Assembly (NCBI GenBank): GCA_003508835.1
Contig: PUFA01000084.1
Coordinates: forward strand, 1,674,001 to 1,738,000
Length of the DNA: 64,000 nucleotides
Direction of reading: 5' to 3'
DNA from: Eonycteris spelaea
Lineage: Eukaryota > Chordata > Mammalia > Chiroptera > Pteropodidae
Position numbers and translations under genes: made by a program. The first letter of the stretch is position 1, and each line of letters begins with the position of its first letter. Of this stretch, positions 1 through 13,700 are shown piece after piece. The notes under the pieces were generated by a model. It was not told the origin of the DNA and searched no databases. It saw only the letters and a list, made by a program, of their open reading frames with translations.

Positions 1-1454
1 CTAGTTTCCTGGACCACAACATGTTTTTGTTCCCTTCATCCTCTGTGCCTGCTCCTTTCTCAGGATAAATAATGGATGCAGTAGAGGTGGCCTAAGGGAC
101 ACACCTGGTTGGTTATAGGACAGGTGGGGTGGAGCGGAGAGTTTGGAAAGCATTTTTATTTGGAAGGAAGGTGGAGCCATAGAACAGACGAGTAGTGGCA
201 TTGATTTGGGGGAGATGCCACAACACTGCTGAGCTTCCTGGGGAGGGGGCAGGCACGTGGGAGGATAATCTAAGGAAGGCAATAAGACTGGTATGAGTCA
301 GAAGAGAAAGAAAAGTATTTTGTTGCGTAGGTGAATTGACAAATAATGTAGTGTGGATGTTCTTAAGCAAGTAATACACAATTGCCTCAGGGTCTCAGTC
401 ATTCATTATTAAATGACATCTTAATTGTTAAACTTTAACATGAATGAGTGCCAGCCCCAAATGTGTAAATAATATCCTTCCCAAACAGGGAGAGGGAGGG
501 AGGGAGGGTTGGGGGCTCCCAATAAAAACTGCAGTCACCACCCAAGTGGGGAAAGAGAATTTAAAAGGAGAATACATTTTATAGACATACCAGGTTTACC
601 TAGGGCTAGCCTGGTTTAACTCAGGACAAAAGCTTTTTCTCCTCTTTATCTAGCACAGAAAGAGTGATGGAATTTGTATCCCTCCCCGCCACCACCCATG
701 CTTGCACTTCTCTTTTCTGCAAAATCTTTTTAGCATTCTGTTAATTTTTTAAATTATAATTATATATAATGCTAACAGCCTATGCCACAGATCCCCAGTT
801 TGGAGGCTGTGGGTCTCTGGTCATGGTTGGGGAGGATAAAGGAAGAGAAGAATATGCGCAAGGACTTTGAGGATCCATATTTGAGAACTCAGTTTCTTAT
901 TCAGTGGAAACTAAATATAGTTACAACCATGTGGAAACTCCCTGTGTATTTCCAGCTATTAGCAAGGCATCCTGCACTTTAAAAAATGTTAGTAATCATT
1001 GTACTATGCTTATTACTATTCTTCAGATGATTCTTTCAGCCAAGATAATGTACAAGTCACTTACATGACTTGTTACGAAACTTTTTGAGGTGGAGGATAT
1101 TTTATGACCTTTATTTCCCCACTGTGCCGCTTTATCTGCACTGGGACTTGAAACCCAGTGGCATGTGGCTGCCTGCTCGTTCATCGCTTCATCCTGCTCT
1201 CGTCATTCTGGGGAGGAGAGTTTGCTCCCGAAGGACCTGAGCTTTGTCCCAATTCCTGCCCTGTATTGTTTTCATTATCAATTGCTTCAAAGAGGCCAAG
1301 CTTTTTGAGTATTGTAGATATGCTTACCATAATTGCTAAGGATTATATGGGTGCAGTCTATTTGAACATAACAAATACTGAGCACAAAGACTGCTCCTTA
1401 AAAGTTTTTGTGGATTTTTTTTTCTCACACCACCACTCATATGTATAGCACTTT

Positions 1455-1625
1455 ATGGTTTGCAATGTTTTTACACACACTTTATCCTGTTGACTCTTGA
1501 GACAAGGAAGGTAGATGAGGAAGTGGAGGTTCCAAACAGGTGGGGACTTGCCAGAAGTCCCACGGCAAGTAAGTGGCCGACTCAGGCTTCAACTCAGGTT
1601 TTCTGATGTGAAGACCATTATACAA
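1455..1625 (-). repeat. MIR SINE fragment
   Basis: Antisense match to the MIR core and 3' region, with GTGGGGACTTGCCAGAAGTC and AAGTAAGTGGCCGACTCAGG in the expected order. Confidence 0.65.
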
Positions 1626-2178
1626 TCGTGCCTTCGTCTGGACTTCTCGGATTCTCTGAGGTAGTTTTCCTAGAGAAGTCTGGTAGCTTCTGGGCCCTAA
1701 GGCGTATGTTTCATTCTCATTTGGGCTCTGAACATTTTCCCAGACTCTCTGGCTTGTTTTTTTGCCATTAGCTCCCTCACTTCCTGGGGGCCCCAAAATG
1801 CTCTTGGGAGAAATGAGACATTTTCTGCCAAAGTCAAAACCTCCACTTTCCCCAAGTCCTATATGTATATGGTCCCTTTTAAAAGCCATTAGCCTGTCCC
1901 ACGAGATGGAGTATAGTTAGGTACATAATTTCTTTTTTCACCAATCATATTTCAAAACATTTTTAAGTTTTCCTTAGTACCTTATATAAGCTATTGCTTC
2001 CTTGACTGGTATTAAGTACCTTGAAGACCCCCTTAAATCTCCTGAGTGGGCCTGATGGGTCTCAAAACGAACCACAAAGATGGGGCCACGGGGCCCCACC
2101 CCCAGGGAGCAGGCAAAGGTTCCATTGTAGTTGCACTTTGACAACTGTTAAAGTTGAAAACTCAATTAAAATTGAACC

Positions 2179-2200
2179 TTGTGTGTGCGTGTGTGTGTGC

Positions 2201-2232
<32 letters not shown>
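2179..2232. repeat. (GT)n microsatellite
   Basis: A GT dinucleotide run with a few C interruptions. Confidence 0.97.
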
Positions 2233-2234
<2 letters not shown>

Positions 2235-4159
2235 TTTGGGACCTTGGGGGAGAGATTGCTTGCTTCCTATTACTCAATTTCCCTGTGTTTATTTTAACTT
2301 TCTAATAGCCCTGTAGGTATATACGTGCTGCAAAGAGAAAACAGATTCAAGTTAAGTAACTTCCCAAAGTTGGTAAGAGGAAGAGATAAGATTTGAACTC
2401 ATGTCTCTCTTTATTTCAATATCCTGTCGCCCCCCCCATCCCTCCAGAAGATCACATTGTTGGGAGATTATGAGATTTCTCTGTGAGGGCAGCATGGGCA
2501 GATATCTCATTCTAGAACTAATACACAAAACTTAAGATGTATCCATTAAAATGCCTTATTTTGATGACCCTAGTACATTCTTCCACTACCAAGTAGAAGT
2601 TTTGCTGGAAAGCTATTACTAATAGCTGTTTGAGAGCCAGTTAATTTGGACCAGTATGTTTGGTCATTAAGCTATTGCAACAAATTGAAGCAAGATGACA
2701 TTAGTTGGCATGTTCCCAGGGCTTGTGGGCCAAGCAGAGTTCTTCAGATGAGATTTGTGGTATGACTTCCTGTTGGTCTCTCTCACAGTCTGTTAATCAT
2801 TCTAATCACACTTTGCATATTTTACTGAATTCTCCCAGTCCCTTGTTAGGATACGTGTTTTCCTGAAGCAGTGTCTGAGAGGCTAAGTGACTTGCCAGAG
2901 TCATGCAGAGCTAGGATTTGAATCAGGTGTTTGAATCCAAAGCTCATGTTCTTAACCACTTCATGGTAACAGGCAACAGATATGCAAAGAGAGGAAATAA
3001 GGATGAGATGTTATTTGGAGAATGCTGTGCCCTTCAACCAAAGACCCCCAGGAACACATATGCAGATAAGTAATTGAGATTATGACTCATTACGGTGAGG
3101 AATGGGGAAACATGGGTGTCTCAGGAAAAGGGAGTTAGAACCTATCATAGCATTTGGGTTTGGGTCGGGTCATCTGGGAAGGGTCTACGAAAGCAGAGGG
3201 TACCCTATATGGGATACTGTGAGAAAAGGGGGTCAATTCTGTGTGCATCTCAATACATTTTATCCACAGGGAGGGACTAGCAGGAGAAAGAGCTGCAAGA
3301 GTAAACACAGAGCAGCCACTCATTTTAGCCAAGAAAGGGTGTGTTGGTATTTTGTGGTGGCACGGTGACCTTGTTTTTGTCCTTAGAATTACAAAGTAAG
3401 CTTGCTTTGGTTCATTTTATCCTGGTTACAGAGTAACCTGGTCTGAGGTTGGTACTCTATGAGATTGTTTATGTTCCGCTCGGAGAACAGCGTGGCCTAA
3501 CTGTGAGTGCCAGGCTAGCTTTTGAATGTCAGGAGCTGCTCTTTTTCAAGAGAAACTCAAAGTAGAGGTCACCAGAAAGTAAGGAATGGCGGCACCATTT
3601 CTCTTTAACCACAAGATTTTGGTTTTGTTTTCTTTAAATGTGTGTGTGTATGTGTGTGTGAGTGAGTGTATGTTGGGAGTTGTTTGGGGCTGGTGGGAAG
3701 GTTGGTTGGAGAAGGGTCTAGGAATTATAAATTTTTCAGGAATGCTGCCTTTTTGCAACATGTTTTTAGATCTCGTTAGATGTGGCCACTAAATCTTTAT
3801 GATAAAAATGTCATACATGAAAGCAAACTCAATAGCTTACAACTAGCCTCTGGGTTTCCTGAATCAGTCTCACATATAGGACGTGATAAGGATCTGTGTG
3901 AGGTGAAGCAGAGAGAGTAGAAGAAATACTAGATACAGAAGGCGAAAGGAACAATGGGGAAGAGATGAGGTTAGATTTTCAAACTCCAAAGTTTCTTCTT
4001 TTCCTTATGGTTATCCAGAAAGTACCTATCTGCTATTTAGAATAGAAGTAGTTCCTGTTTATTCCAACTGATGTAGAAAAAAAGCTACAGAGCTGATAAC
4101 ATGAGCTGTGTGCTTACTCATGCTCAGTGTAAACAGCCAGGAGCCTGAGCAACAATCTA

Positions 4160-4292
4160 GGGAGAAAAGGGGAGGAGGAGGGAGAGGGAGAGAGAGAGAG
4201 AGAGAGAGAAGAGAGAAGAGAGAGAGAGAGAGAGAAAGAGGAGAGGAAGGGAGGGGTAGGGAGGGGAGACGAGGGGAGGGGAGGGGAGAGAA
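4160..4292. repeat. Purine-only (GA)n / GGAGG low-complexity tract
   Basis: About 130 bases almost entirely A and G on the plus strand, moving from AG dinucleotides to GGGGAGG-type units. The glutamate/arginine-rich open frame through it is an artefact of the repeat. Confidence 0.95.
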
Positions 4293-6075
4293 TATGCATG
4301 TGATGACCCATCCGTCTGGTGTTGCAATCAGGTAAAACCTACCCCAGAGTTAGCCTGACACATTTCTGCTGTTAGGTAATTGTTCTTTGCCCACTTGTTG
4401 GACAGACTGTTGAAGTGGAAAGATCGCTTGTCTGAACGTGTCTCAAGACCAGCAAGCTGCCAGCAACCAGGCTCTCTTGCTCTCCTTCCCCTCCAAGTTC
4501 TGGTGTGGCTGGAGATGGCTTTGGTGGAACTGGGTCTGGGTCTCACCCTGAACAGTGGCTTAGGTCTCACTGTGAGCCCCTGTTCCAGTCTCAGAAGCCA
4601 GAAGGAGGAGGAAAAAGGAACTGGGCAAAGTAGAAACTGCCCTGAGGTTAAACTGAAGACTCGATAGCAGGAAGTGTAGGAGTTCTGTCTGAATGGCTGT
4701 AGGGGAATCCTCAGGTTTGGGTCTGTCTTAGCTGAAAGGTATGTTCTCCCCAAATAAAATAATCACTATAGGTATATGTTCAGATCTTATTTGGTTTGGG
4801 GAGAAACAGCCTGTCTGCATCTACAGTAGAATTTGCACCTCCTATGAAGGATGAGGCTGGCACTCCAGGTAACGAGCTAGCTGGAGTTGGGTAGGGGCAG
4901 CTGCTGAGGTTTTATTCTTCTAGTGACTGCTTGGTAGAGAAGGCAGGTGGTTAGATTTAAGGGGCAGCTGGTGGGCCATCTTGCTCTACAATAGCTATTT
5001 CCTGCCCATTGCTGCCTTGGATTCCACCAACTAGAGATCAATTTCAGTTGTCAAGAAAAAAACCCCAGAGAAGAGTAAGAGGGGAGACAAGTTGTCACTC
5101 ATCCCTTAGTATAAATTAATCTTCGGAAAGGCTTTCCTTTGACCTAGCTGAGATCAAATGACAAGAAGAATGAAATTTTGTATGTGGAGAGAATTTTGGA
5201 GCATCAAGCCCTGGAGGGGAAAGCAGAAGTGGTTCGGGGGCAGAATTTGCTTGGCCAGTGGAGAGCATGAAGGCACTGGAAAACCTAGTTAACAGTGGAA
5301 GAAAACGGTACTAGAACACAGCAAAGAGGATGGAAAGGGAGTTGGAAGAGAGGTATTTCAAAGCTTTGCTCAAATTAAGTTCCTTCCCTCTCCTCCCCTC
5401 TTCTAAAAGACCACAGACAGAACCTTCTCAGCCAAGTGCAGGTGTCATTTATCTTGATACTCAAGCCCTGTCCTGGAGAGAGAAGGTGAGGCAGGGGAAA
5501 GCCGATTGTGTGTCAGGACATGAGCTTGTCTCCCTATCCTGGGAACCAGGGATCAGGCCGCTGCTTCAGCTTTACCCCCAAGTGAATAGCTGAGGCCCCT
5601 CTGCTCTTCACTTGTGCCTCCCTGTCCCAGGGCTCAGCCTAACGCACAGGAACCTGGTCAGGAGTGTGAGACAGGGTACTCTCTGTGACTGATTCGCCTG
5701 GGAGTAGGACCCTGAAGTGATAGCTATGTTTTCTTCACAGGGGACGCAGTTTGGTTATTGAGGTCAGAGATGCTTTAATTGCTTCTAAGGGCAGGAGGAA
5801 AAGGATTTTAGGAGTAGCAGCTCCATCACCACTTCTGGGCATAAGTATAGCTGGACCAAAAAGTGAAAGTAAATGTAGACATTCCAACCATTTAACTGTA
5901 CAGCAGAGCTACTGGTGTCCAAAAGGAAACCATACCTTACTACATTTTCCATCTCCTAAACTTTAATTCTCATGAGCCTAATAAGCTTTTCTGTTGGAAA
6001 ATCCACTTTGTTAGACTCATATATGACCAATTAGGACATGGATTAAAACAAAAGAAAGCATATTTAAAAGTCCTC

Positions 6076-6929
6076 TTTATTTATAAGACTAGACAAATGT
6101 TGAGTTACAAGAATTTCAGGAGTGCAAAGTAGATATAGTTCAGAAGAGAAATATTTTGACAGTAAACAAAAATCACTTTATCACACACCTACAAGGTGGC
6201 TTGTTTTTCCCCTGTCTGAAAGGTGTTCTCAGTTGGGAGTGGTAACTATATAACAGGCCCCTACTTTCTCCCTAAAGGTCCACATACTTTTAATTAATTA
6301 ATGGGACATTGAGGTTATTAAACACATCGCTATAATGTCCGAGAGGAAATTTTGGCCATTGTTAACTTAAGATCTGATATTGTCCTGCAGAAGAAAAAGA
6401 TCCCAGGGTAACATTAAGAGAATGACCAGAGACTCCATAAATGGAAGCCACTATAGAACGAAAGGCAAAGATGCATTTCATCACCTTTTCCTTAGTTCTC
6501 TCACCTGGCCAATACTGAGGCGAATGAAAGTCTTTGAAGATCTTTTAGAAAGTAGTGAGGAATACCGGCAGATTTGCTATCCAAATAGACTTGGCCAGCT
6601 GTGATATAACTCAGGTCCTGATGAATGTCTTTATGTCCCCAAATGAAAAATAAACAGAGATGAGAGTAGTTATTATCGAATTTCCAAATTCTCCCTCTCC
6701 CACAGTCCATAAAAATGTCACAGAACCCTAGACCAGGGTGAAAACACTAGTGGCGAGAATTGCAGGAGCCTGAGAGCCTAAAGAAACATCATACCAATTG
6801 ACTTGACAATTCGAGTGAGAACATTCAGATGTCCCTGTGGGGCAGACATGTCGAGTATTAGGAGAGAGCAGTCCCAGCACCAAATCTAGAGTCACTGGGG
6901 GAACGTGGTACCGTGGTGACGCTGTCTTC
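6076..6929 (-). other. UPK1B: UPK1B 3' untranslated region with candidate poly(A) signal
   Basis: Sequence downstream of the UPK1B stop. The first clear AATAAA on the minus strand lies at 6076-6081 (TTTATT on the plus strand), about 850 bases after the stop, which suits a transcript of roughly 2 kb. The exact cleavage site is not determined. Some plus-strand open frames here have no coding support. Confidence 0.5.
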
Positions 6930-6980
6930 TTAATATTCAATTCTGCTCCAGTAGAACATCGTACCCAGGAGAACCCAAAA
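6930..6980 (-). CDS. UPK1B: UPK1B last coding exon (residues 245-260 and stop)
   Basis: Sixteen codons, FWVLLGTMFYWSRIEY, then TAA at 6930-6932. They finish membrane segment 4 and give the short cytoplasmic tail. The acceptor is ATTTTAG. The exon sits inside a longer minus-strand open frame in another reading frame; the phase set by the upstream exon selects this one. Confidence 0.95.
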   Translation of the reverse strand, partial: FWVLLGTMFYWSRIEY

Positions 6981-9900
6981 CTAAAATACAAAGGGGGGAG
7001 AAAAAGGAAAATTAATAAGGAATTGTTTAAGAAACATCTCATACTTGGGAAAAAATGATGTTAGGTTCATTCAGGCCTCAGTGACACTCTATTTTAAGAG
7101 TAATCTTGCATTAAGCAACATCAGTCATTTCTATGTCAAACCAGCCTCCTGGGAAAATTCTTTTTTCTTCCCATCAGGGCTTGTTATACTCCAATGGATT
7201 CCTACTTCTAGAATGTACCATTTTGGAATGAATTTATTGCTTTTAGTATGAACCTCTCTTTCCAGGGACTCTCTTCCAAAATGCTTGTGACCTAGAACAG
7301 CTATCTCCAAAGAACTGAAGATATTTGCCTCAGGCAAGGGGTTAGACTACGTAGGTTCTTTTGCAGACCTGCCACCCACTCCCTGTTATCTGTAAAGTAA
7401 TGAAAATAACATCTTCTTTACCTATCACAGAATTAGAATATTGAATGAGACAAGGAAATACTAATAATAATGTCTGATGTTTATTGATAGCATACTATAC
7501 ATCAGGCACTGTTCTACCTGCTACATATATATAACTCAATTTAATGCTTCCAAAACCCTATGAAGAAACTGAGGCACAGAGAAGATAAATAACTTCCCCA
7601 AGGTCATAGAACTAGTAGGTGGTGAAGCTAGGGTTCAAACCCAGGCAGCCATCTTCAGAGTTTGTCTGATTAGCCACTACGGGATAGCCCTCTGTAGGCA
7701 GTAGTGGAGTGAACATGCATAAGAACTCTTCTTTAAGGGCAGTTCTTAAGAATGCTGTTGAATTTCTCTATTCCTTATAAAATGGGAGTTTGGCTACCTA
7801 CCTAGCTACTGTTGTGAGGATTTAATCTTAAATGTATTTGAAATGATGCCTTGTCTATAGCAGGCCTTCAGTATGACTAGTTTCCTTCCTTATTTTGAAT
7901 TTCAAAGGGACATACAAGATACAGAGTCCAGTCCATCTGATGCTTGTAGAAATATTGAAGTTTCAACCAGTTGGTCTAGAATTCTAAGATCCTCAAAAGC
8001 CTTTAAACATTATCTCATAGTTCTGACTGGCACGGCAGAATGGAAACTTCACTGTTATAATTTTTCATTTGTTCAATAAGTTTTCAAGCACTTACTTACC
8101 ATGTGCTGTGTTAGGCAGCTTGTTGCTAGACTTTGGGCAGAGACAAATATATCATGTGGAGTGGTTCCCAGCCAGAGGTGTGTGCAAGGTATGGTGGGAG
8201 TTCCTAAGAGGGCGACTTGAGGGATTATAGAAGGGCTGATTTTCCCTTCCTTCCTGCCTCACTCCGTTTCTCACCCCAACCCAAAATTGCTTAAATTGTG
8301 CACAAGTACCTGATGGGCACTTTTAGGGGTGAATCATGTCAAGATGATTTGCATAATAACATTAAGACTTTATTTGCTTTTTTTTACTGTTTTCACATTT
8401 GCACTGATAGTGCACAGGCAGTGGAAGATGAAATTGCTGGCACCTTAGCAAGATTCAATGCAGGGACACTAAAATGTATTATTAGTTATGTTCTTCACTG
8501 CTATACACTTGATTATAAAAAAAGAGGCCAGTTTTACTTGAGATTGTCCTTGATGAGGCAGTAAGAATCATTAATTTTCTTAAATGTTCACCTTTGAGTA
8601 CACATCTTTGTAATATTATATAAGGCAGACAGGAAGTATACATAAGCGGTTTTGTTGCATACTGAAACATGATAGCTATCCTGAGGAAAAGCACTTGAGT
8701 GACTGTGCTGTGCACTTGAACTAGCCATTGTCTTATGAAACACCATTTTCACTTGAAAAGATACTCATGAACAGCTCTGATTGTTCAGAGTTGGATGTTT
8801 GGCAGATGTCTGGAAAATTTACAAAGTGAGTCTGTCATTTCAAAGAAAACAACTGACAATATTTGTTGCCAATGATAAGTCTGAGCTTTCAAGCAAAAAT
8901 AATAAAACTTGTATTTGTCACCATAAGCTTGATAGCATTCCAATGCTTAAGGTCTCTTCCAATGTGGCAATATCAATGCATGCAGTTTCTTGATTTTGCA
9001 TAAAGAAATAGGCCAGCATTTGAAGATTTGTGTAACAAAGAGAACCAATATTTCCCAAATAACCAATACGTGATACTATAGGATCATGCATGGGTAAAAT
9101 ATTTATGCCAAGTGCAAAACAAACCAACGTAAGCTGAGTCTGAAAAGTTCGTTGACATAGTTTCACATTCCACATTGCAGCTAACCCTTTTAAGAATACT
9201 ACTTGTCAAGTTTTGTGTGCTATGAAAGAAGAATATTCACATTTACCTTTAGATGAGGCTACTAAAACATTCCTGCTTTTTCAACTACATATCTGTATGA
9301 GGATGGATGGATTTTCTTAAAATCTTTTAACCTAAACAACATATTATAACAGATTGACTGAAAAAAAATAGGAGAATCTGTCTTCTATTAAGTCACATGT
9401 AGGAGAAGCTTTCAAAAATGTAAAACAATGCCACTTTTCTCATTATTTTTGTTGTTTTGTTTTGGAAAACAGTTATTATTTTTCCACAAAAATTATTATT
9501 AATGCTAACATGCAATTGGTTTATTATTATTTTAAATGAATTAATAAGAAATTTTAAAATTTCTGTTAATTTCTAATAAGGTAAATATCAATAGCTATAG
9601 TTCCCATAGTCACAAAGCTTTTGGGAGTCCTCAATAACTTTTGAGAGAGTAAAGGGGTTCTGAACCCAAAATTTGGAACTGCTTCCCACATGCAAAGGCT
9701 CTTAATCCTGACAGCAAATTAGAATCATTTGGGGGAAAAAAAGAAAAAGAAAAAAAGCTGGGGCTCTGACCCTAGCTGAAATGAATCAGAACCTCAGAGG
9801 TTGGAGTCCAGGGATGCTTTCTTTTCTAAGCTCCCCCAGGAGGTTTTAATGAGCTGCCAGGGCCAAGAATCATGGCTACCCTCTTGCTTCATGTGCATCA

Positions 9901-10723
9901 CATAATGTGAGCAGTAGGAGCGATGAGACTGGTGGAGGCAGCTGTTCAGAAGGAGCAGGGCAGGTTAGTGTCCAGCAGGAGCCATCTAGTAGATGGTGGT
10001 CTTTTACATCTTGCTATAATGAATTAATGAGATTTGGAGACCTGGAGGAGAGGAGGTGCATCCCCGTCACTCAGAAGAAGAGTCTGGATAGTAGGGCATA
10101 TCCTTTCTCAGGTAGGGGGAGGTAACTCCCTGCCTCCCAAGGGAATCACTGTCCTTTGCTTGGGTGGCAGCAACTTCCTAGCCCGCAGATTTGAGGTTTT
10201 GTTTCCAGACAGTCCAGTGTGGTTGGGCTAACCAGGGGCAATCTCAAGGTCTCTCCTTAATATTGTCCTCTCAGAAATAAGACATGCACCAGGAAATACT
10301 CACAGTCCAGCAGAGAATGGCAAATCCAAACCAGGCAACCCCCCAGGCATGTCGGTTCATTGGTCCAGAGATCAGTTCATAGCAGCCCTGGAAGAGTGGG
10401 TGATTCCACATCAGTGTGAGAGGAACCGGAAAGAAAGATGTTAAGAGTTGGGTGGAAAAGCAGACTGCTATGTAAATCAATGCCACTCCAAAGTCCAGTT
10501 TAACATAATCGGGCTATTTCCACATGCCTGGGGCCAGTCAGTTATTAACTGTGCTTTGCCCAGGGAACAGAAATAATCCTGTCCAATAACTCTTCTTTAT
10601 TACATTTATTTGTGTCTTTACCATTCAATCTAGCTAACAAAGGTACTGCTATTTTATTTTTTTTGTAATTACCTCCAATTAAAGCTTTTTAAAAAATAAG
10701 ATGCTATTATTTTAGCCTAACGT

Positions 10724-10767
<44 letters not shown>

Positions 10768-13700
10768 CTCAAATATGTGGGCAATGTAAAGCATTCTTAA
10801 TAAAATATGAAATTTTCTCTTCCAAAGATTTTATTGGTGATTTGTTTGAGGGCAGCATTAGTTGGTGATCTCATTCCTTCTAGTCTGTGAAAACCAGGTT
10901 GTTGTTGTTGTTGTTTTTTAAATCATTGAAGGGACTCCTATAACATGCTTTTTAATTTTTCATTTGACCTCATATTGCAACATATCTTTATTGGTTCTAG
11001 TGAGACCTTGAAGAGCCACCACGTATGTGCAAAAGAACGATTCATTTTTTTTATCAAATAATTCATTCATGCATGCCATAATCTAGTAAGTTTTTATACA
11101 TGGCATACTCTGTTCTAGTCACTATGCAACGTGCTAAAGTGACACACATGTGTGGGGCTAGACCCTCTCTCTGAGTGACTTTCACTACAGCCCTGGAAAT
11201 CAAAAGGAATGCCTAGGACATGCAAAAAGCAAGCCAGTTCAATGAACCATGGAGGTCCACAGGAAAATGTCCTCGAAAGGCTGACCTTGAAGCTGAGGCC
11301 CTGCCCAGTGGCTAGAGGTTCTGTCCTTTCTGACTGCGCCCCAGTCCCTTGTTAATCCACTGACAGGCCCTGCCTCTGCTATGCCTTGTTTTCTTCCAGA
11401 GGCTATTTCACTGTAAAGCTAATGGGTTGAATTTCAGGGATGCTTACTTGCAAGACATTTCAAAGCCCTGTATCTAATTTTGCCTGCGTATTTTTAATCG
11501 TTTTTCTTAAGGAAGACCCCTATCCACCAATTTTACAAGCTACAGGCTCTACAAAATCTAGATCCATCCTTGCCTTCCACTCTTCTTTCATTCATTTCAG
11601 GCTTGCCATACTGATGTCCTTGATACTTCTCTAAAAAGCCAAAAATGCTTCAGGGCTTTTGCATATGTTGCTTGCTTCCTTTGTTTAGAGAGTTCTCTTC
11701 CCCAATCTTCTTTAAGTGAGGGTCTCATCTCCTCAGAACTGTGTACAAATATCATCTCAAGAAAGCCTTTCCTGGCAACCACAGGGAAAAAACCCTTTCC
11801 CCCACCATCCTCTATATACTTACCCTGCTTTATTTCTGCTCATGGTCACATATCACTACCCGGAATTTATCTTGTATTTCTTTGGTGATTTGTTTATTGT
11901 CTGTCTCTGATACTATAGTGAAAGCTCTACAAGGGAAGGGCTTTTATGGTGATCATTGTTGAATCTCTAGAATGTCTAGAACAAATGCCTGACACAAAGT
12001 GGACACCTAATAAACATTGATAGGATGAACAGAACGTGATGTAAAGTAGTGATTACGACAGTAGCATATCACACACTTGATGGTTCACAAACACTCCTAT
12101 ATCTATGGTTCACTTGATCCTCCCAGCAATCCTAGGAGGTGGTCATTTGTCCATCTCCATATATAATATGTATAACAGTCCACTTATGACAGGTGCCAGG
12201 CACTAGGTTGAACATTCAGCTGTGACAAGACAGAAATAGGTCTTGCTCTCAAGGAGCTCACAAATAAAAACCTAGTTGTTTTCACCTCTTCTTATTTAGT
12301 GCCTTTACATCATTATAGTGGATCTTAACTGGATCTTCCTGAGTTCCATCATAATGTTCTTAAGATGTAGTGACCGGAATCTGCACATTGCATTTCTAGG
12401 GCAGATGGACCATGATGTAAGAATATGCATATTTGCATCAGACATATGTGAATTTCTGGTTGATTTCTATTAATATCACACTTATAATGACCTTCCTATT
12501 TTCATTAGCATTCATTTGTACAACGCAAATCTTGAAAAGCTACAATATAGACATGAAAAAGGGAGCCATTCACCTCTTAATTCATCCACCCAATGTAATG
12601 CCTGCTTTGTGTCAGGCACTATGCTAAATACTGAAGATATAGAATTGAATAATGCATGGCCCTCCCGGAGACCCAAAGAAAAAAATAGACTTGTAAACGA
12701 ATAATTATAATATAGTTCAAGGTGTCAGCTGCAATAATAGAAGTGAAATACATGAGGTTTGGGGGTGACTATTTTGCTTTGTGGAAAAAGATTGCTATAG
12801 GAGAATTAACAGGATCTATAACTCAGAGAATGGTAGTGTGTAAGAATCTGGAGAAAAGGGATGAGGAGAATTGGAAAGGATTAATAAGTAAGAGATTGTA
12901 TTGAGGGTGAAGAATGAGTGAGATCGAGAAAGTAGAAACACGGAGTCAGGGCCAGAAAGAGCAATTTCAGGATTCAGGAATTAGGTTGGAGAGTAACACT
13001 GAGTGATAACGAGTTTGCGGTAGTGGTGCAGCTGGTGGGTATTGTAGGCGGAAATGTTAAGGACAAGGTGAAGCCAAGGAACTGTAGGGAGGATGCTAGA
13101 AAGGTTGTCCAACCAGGTGTGGAGGTCCCTCATTACAAGAATGTAAAGTGTTGCTGCAGGAAAAAGTGATTATCTGAAGGCAAAGAGATCATTATTTGTC
13201 CCTTTCAAAGAGATAATACAGTTTATATGCAATTACAATCCCATCAGGATATGTCTGCATGGGCCGGTTCCAGGGTTGAAATATTAAAAGTGTTTTATGA
13301 CTCCTGAGAGTGACAGTAATATTGCCTCCTATGATTATATAAGCAATAAATTTAATTTTTGTAGCAGTCTGAATATAACTGATTATAATGATGCCAAAAC
13401 AATGTTGCTGGAAAGCTAGATGAGGGTTGCTTTGAACAACTCTGCAAAATAACCTGTATCATTCCCATGTCATTTTCTGGATTGATGTAACCAATCCTAG
13501 TCCAGATGCCCTTCCAGTAGGGACAGGATGATCACCAGTGCTGTGTCCTTCATTTTGAAAGTGCGCTTTGTGTTATTTATTTCAAGACTAAATATACTGA
13601 CATTTCTAAATTATTTAATGAACTGGCATACAGCTAGCTTTCCTCAAAGTGGTTTCTCACAAAGCTGTGTCCAGCATTTCAGAGGCTGACCATATGTGTA

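Larger units (their letters stand above)
1..6075. other. Left flank beyond UPK1B, no gene recognised
   Basis: No exon with coding support was found. By human gene order the 3' end of B4GALT4 should lie here or just off the left edge, pointing toward UPK1B. The AATAAA at 520-525 on the plus strand could belong to its 3' untranslated region, but no B4GALT4 coding sequence was recognised. Contents seen: old MIR fragments, a GT run and a purine-rich repeat. Confidence 0.5.

Noticed and set aside
1482..1889. A 135-codon minus-strand open frame
   Set aside because: It begins in unique sequence but crosses a MIR copy and resembles no protein I know.
2179..2232. CRISPR-like or regularly spaced repeats among the dinucleotide runs
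   Set aside because: Plain microsatellites in a mammalian genome, with no spacers.
4328..4753. A 141-codon minus-strand open frame
   Set aside because: No domain, and comparable open frames exist on the opposite strand; no exon borders that would link it to a gene.
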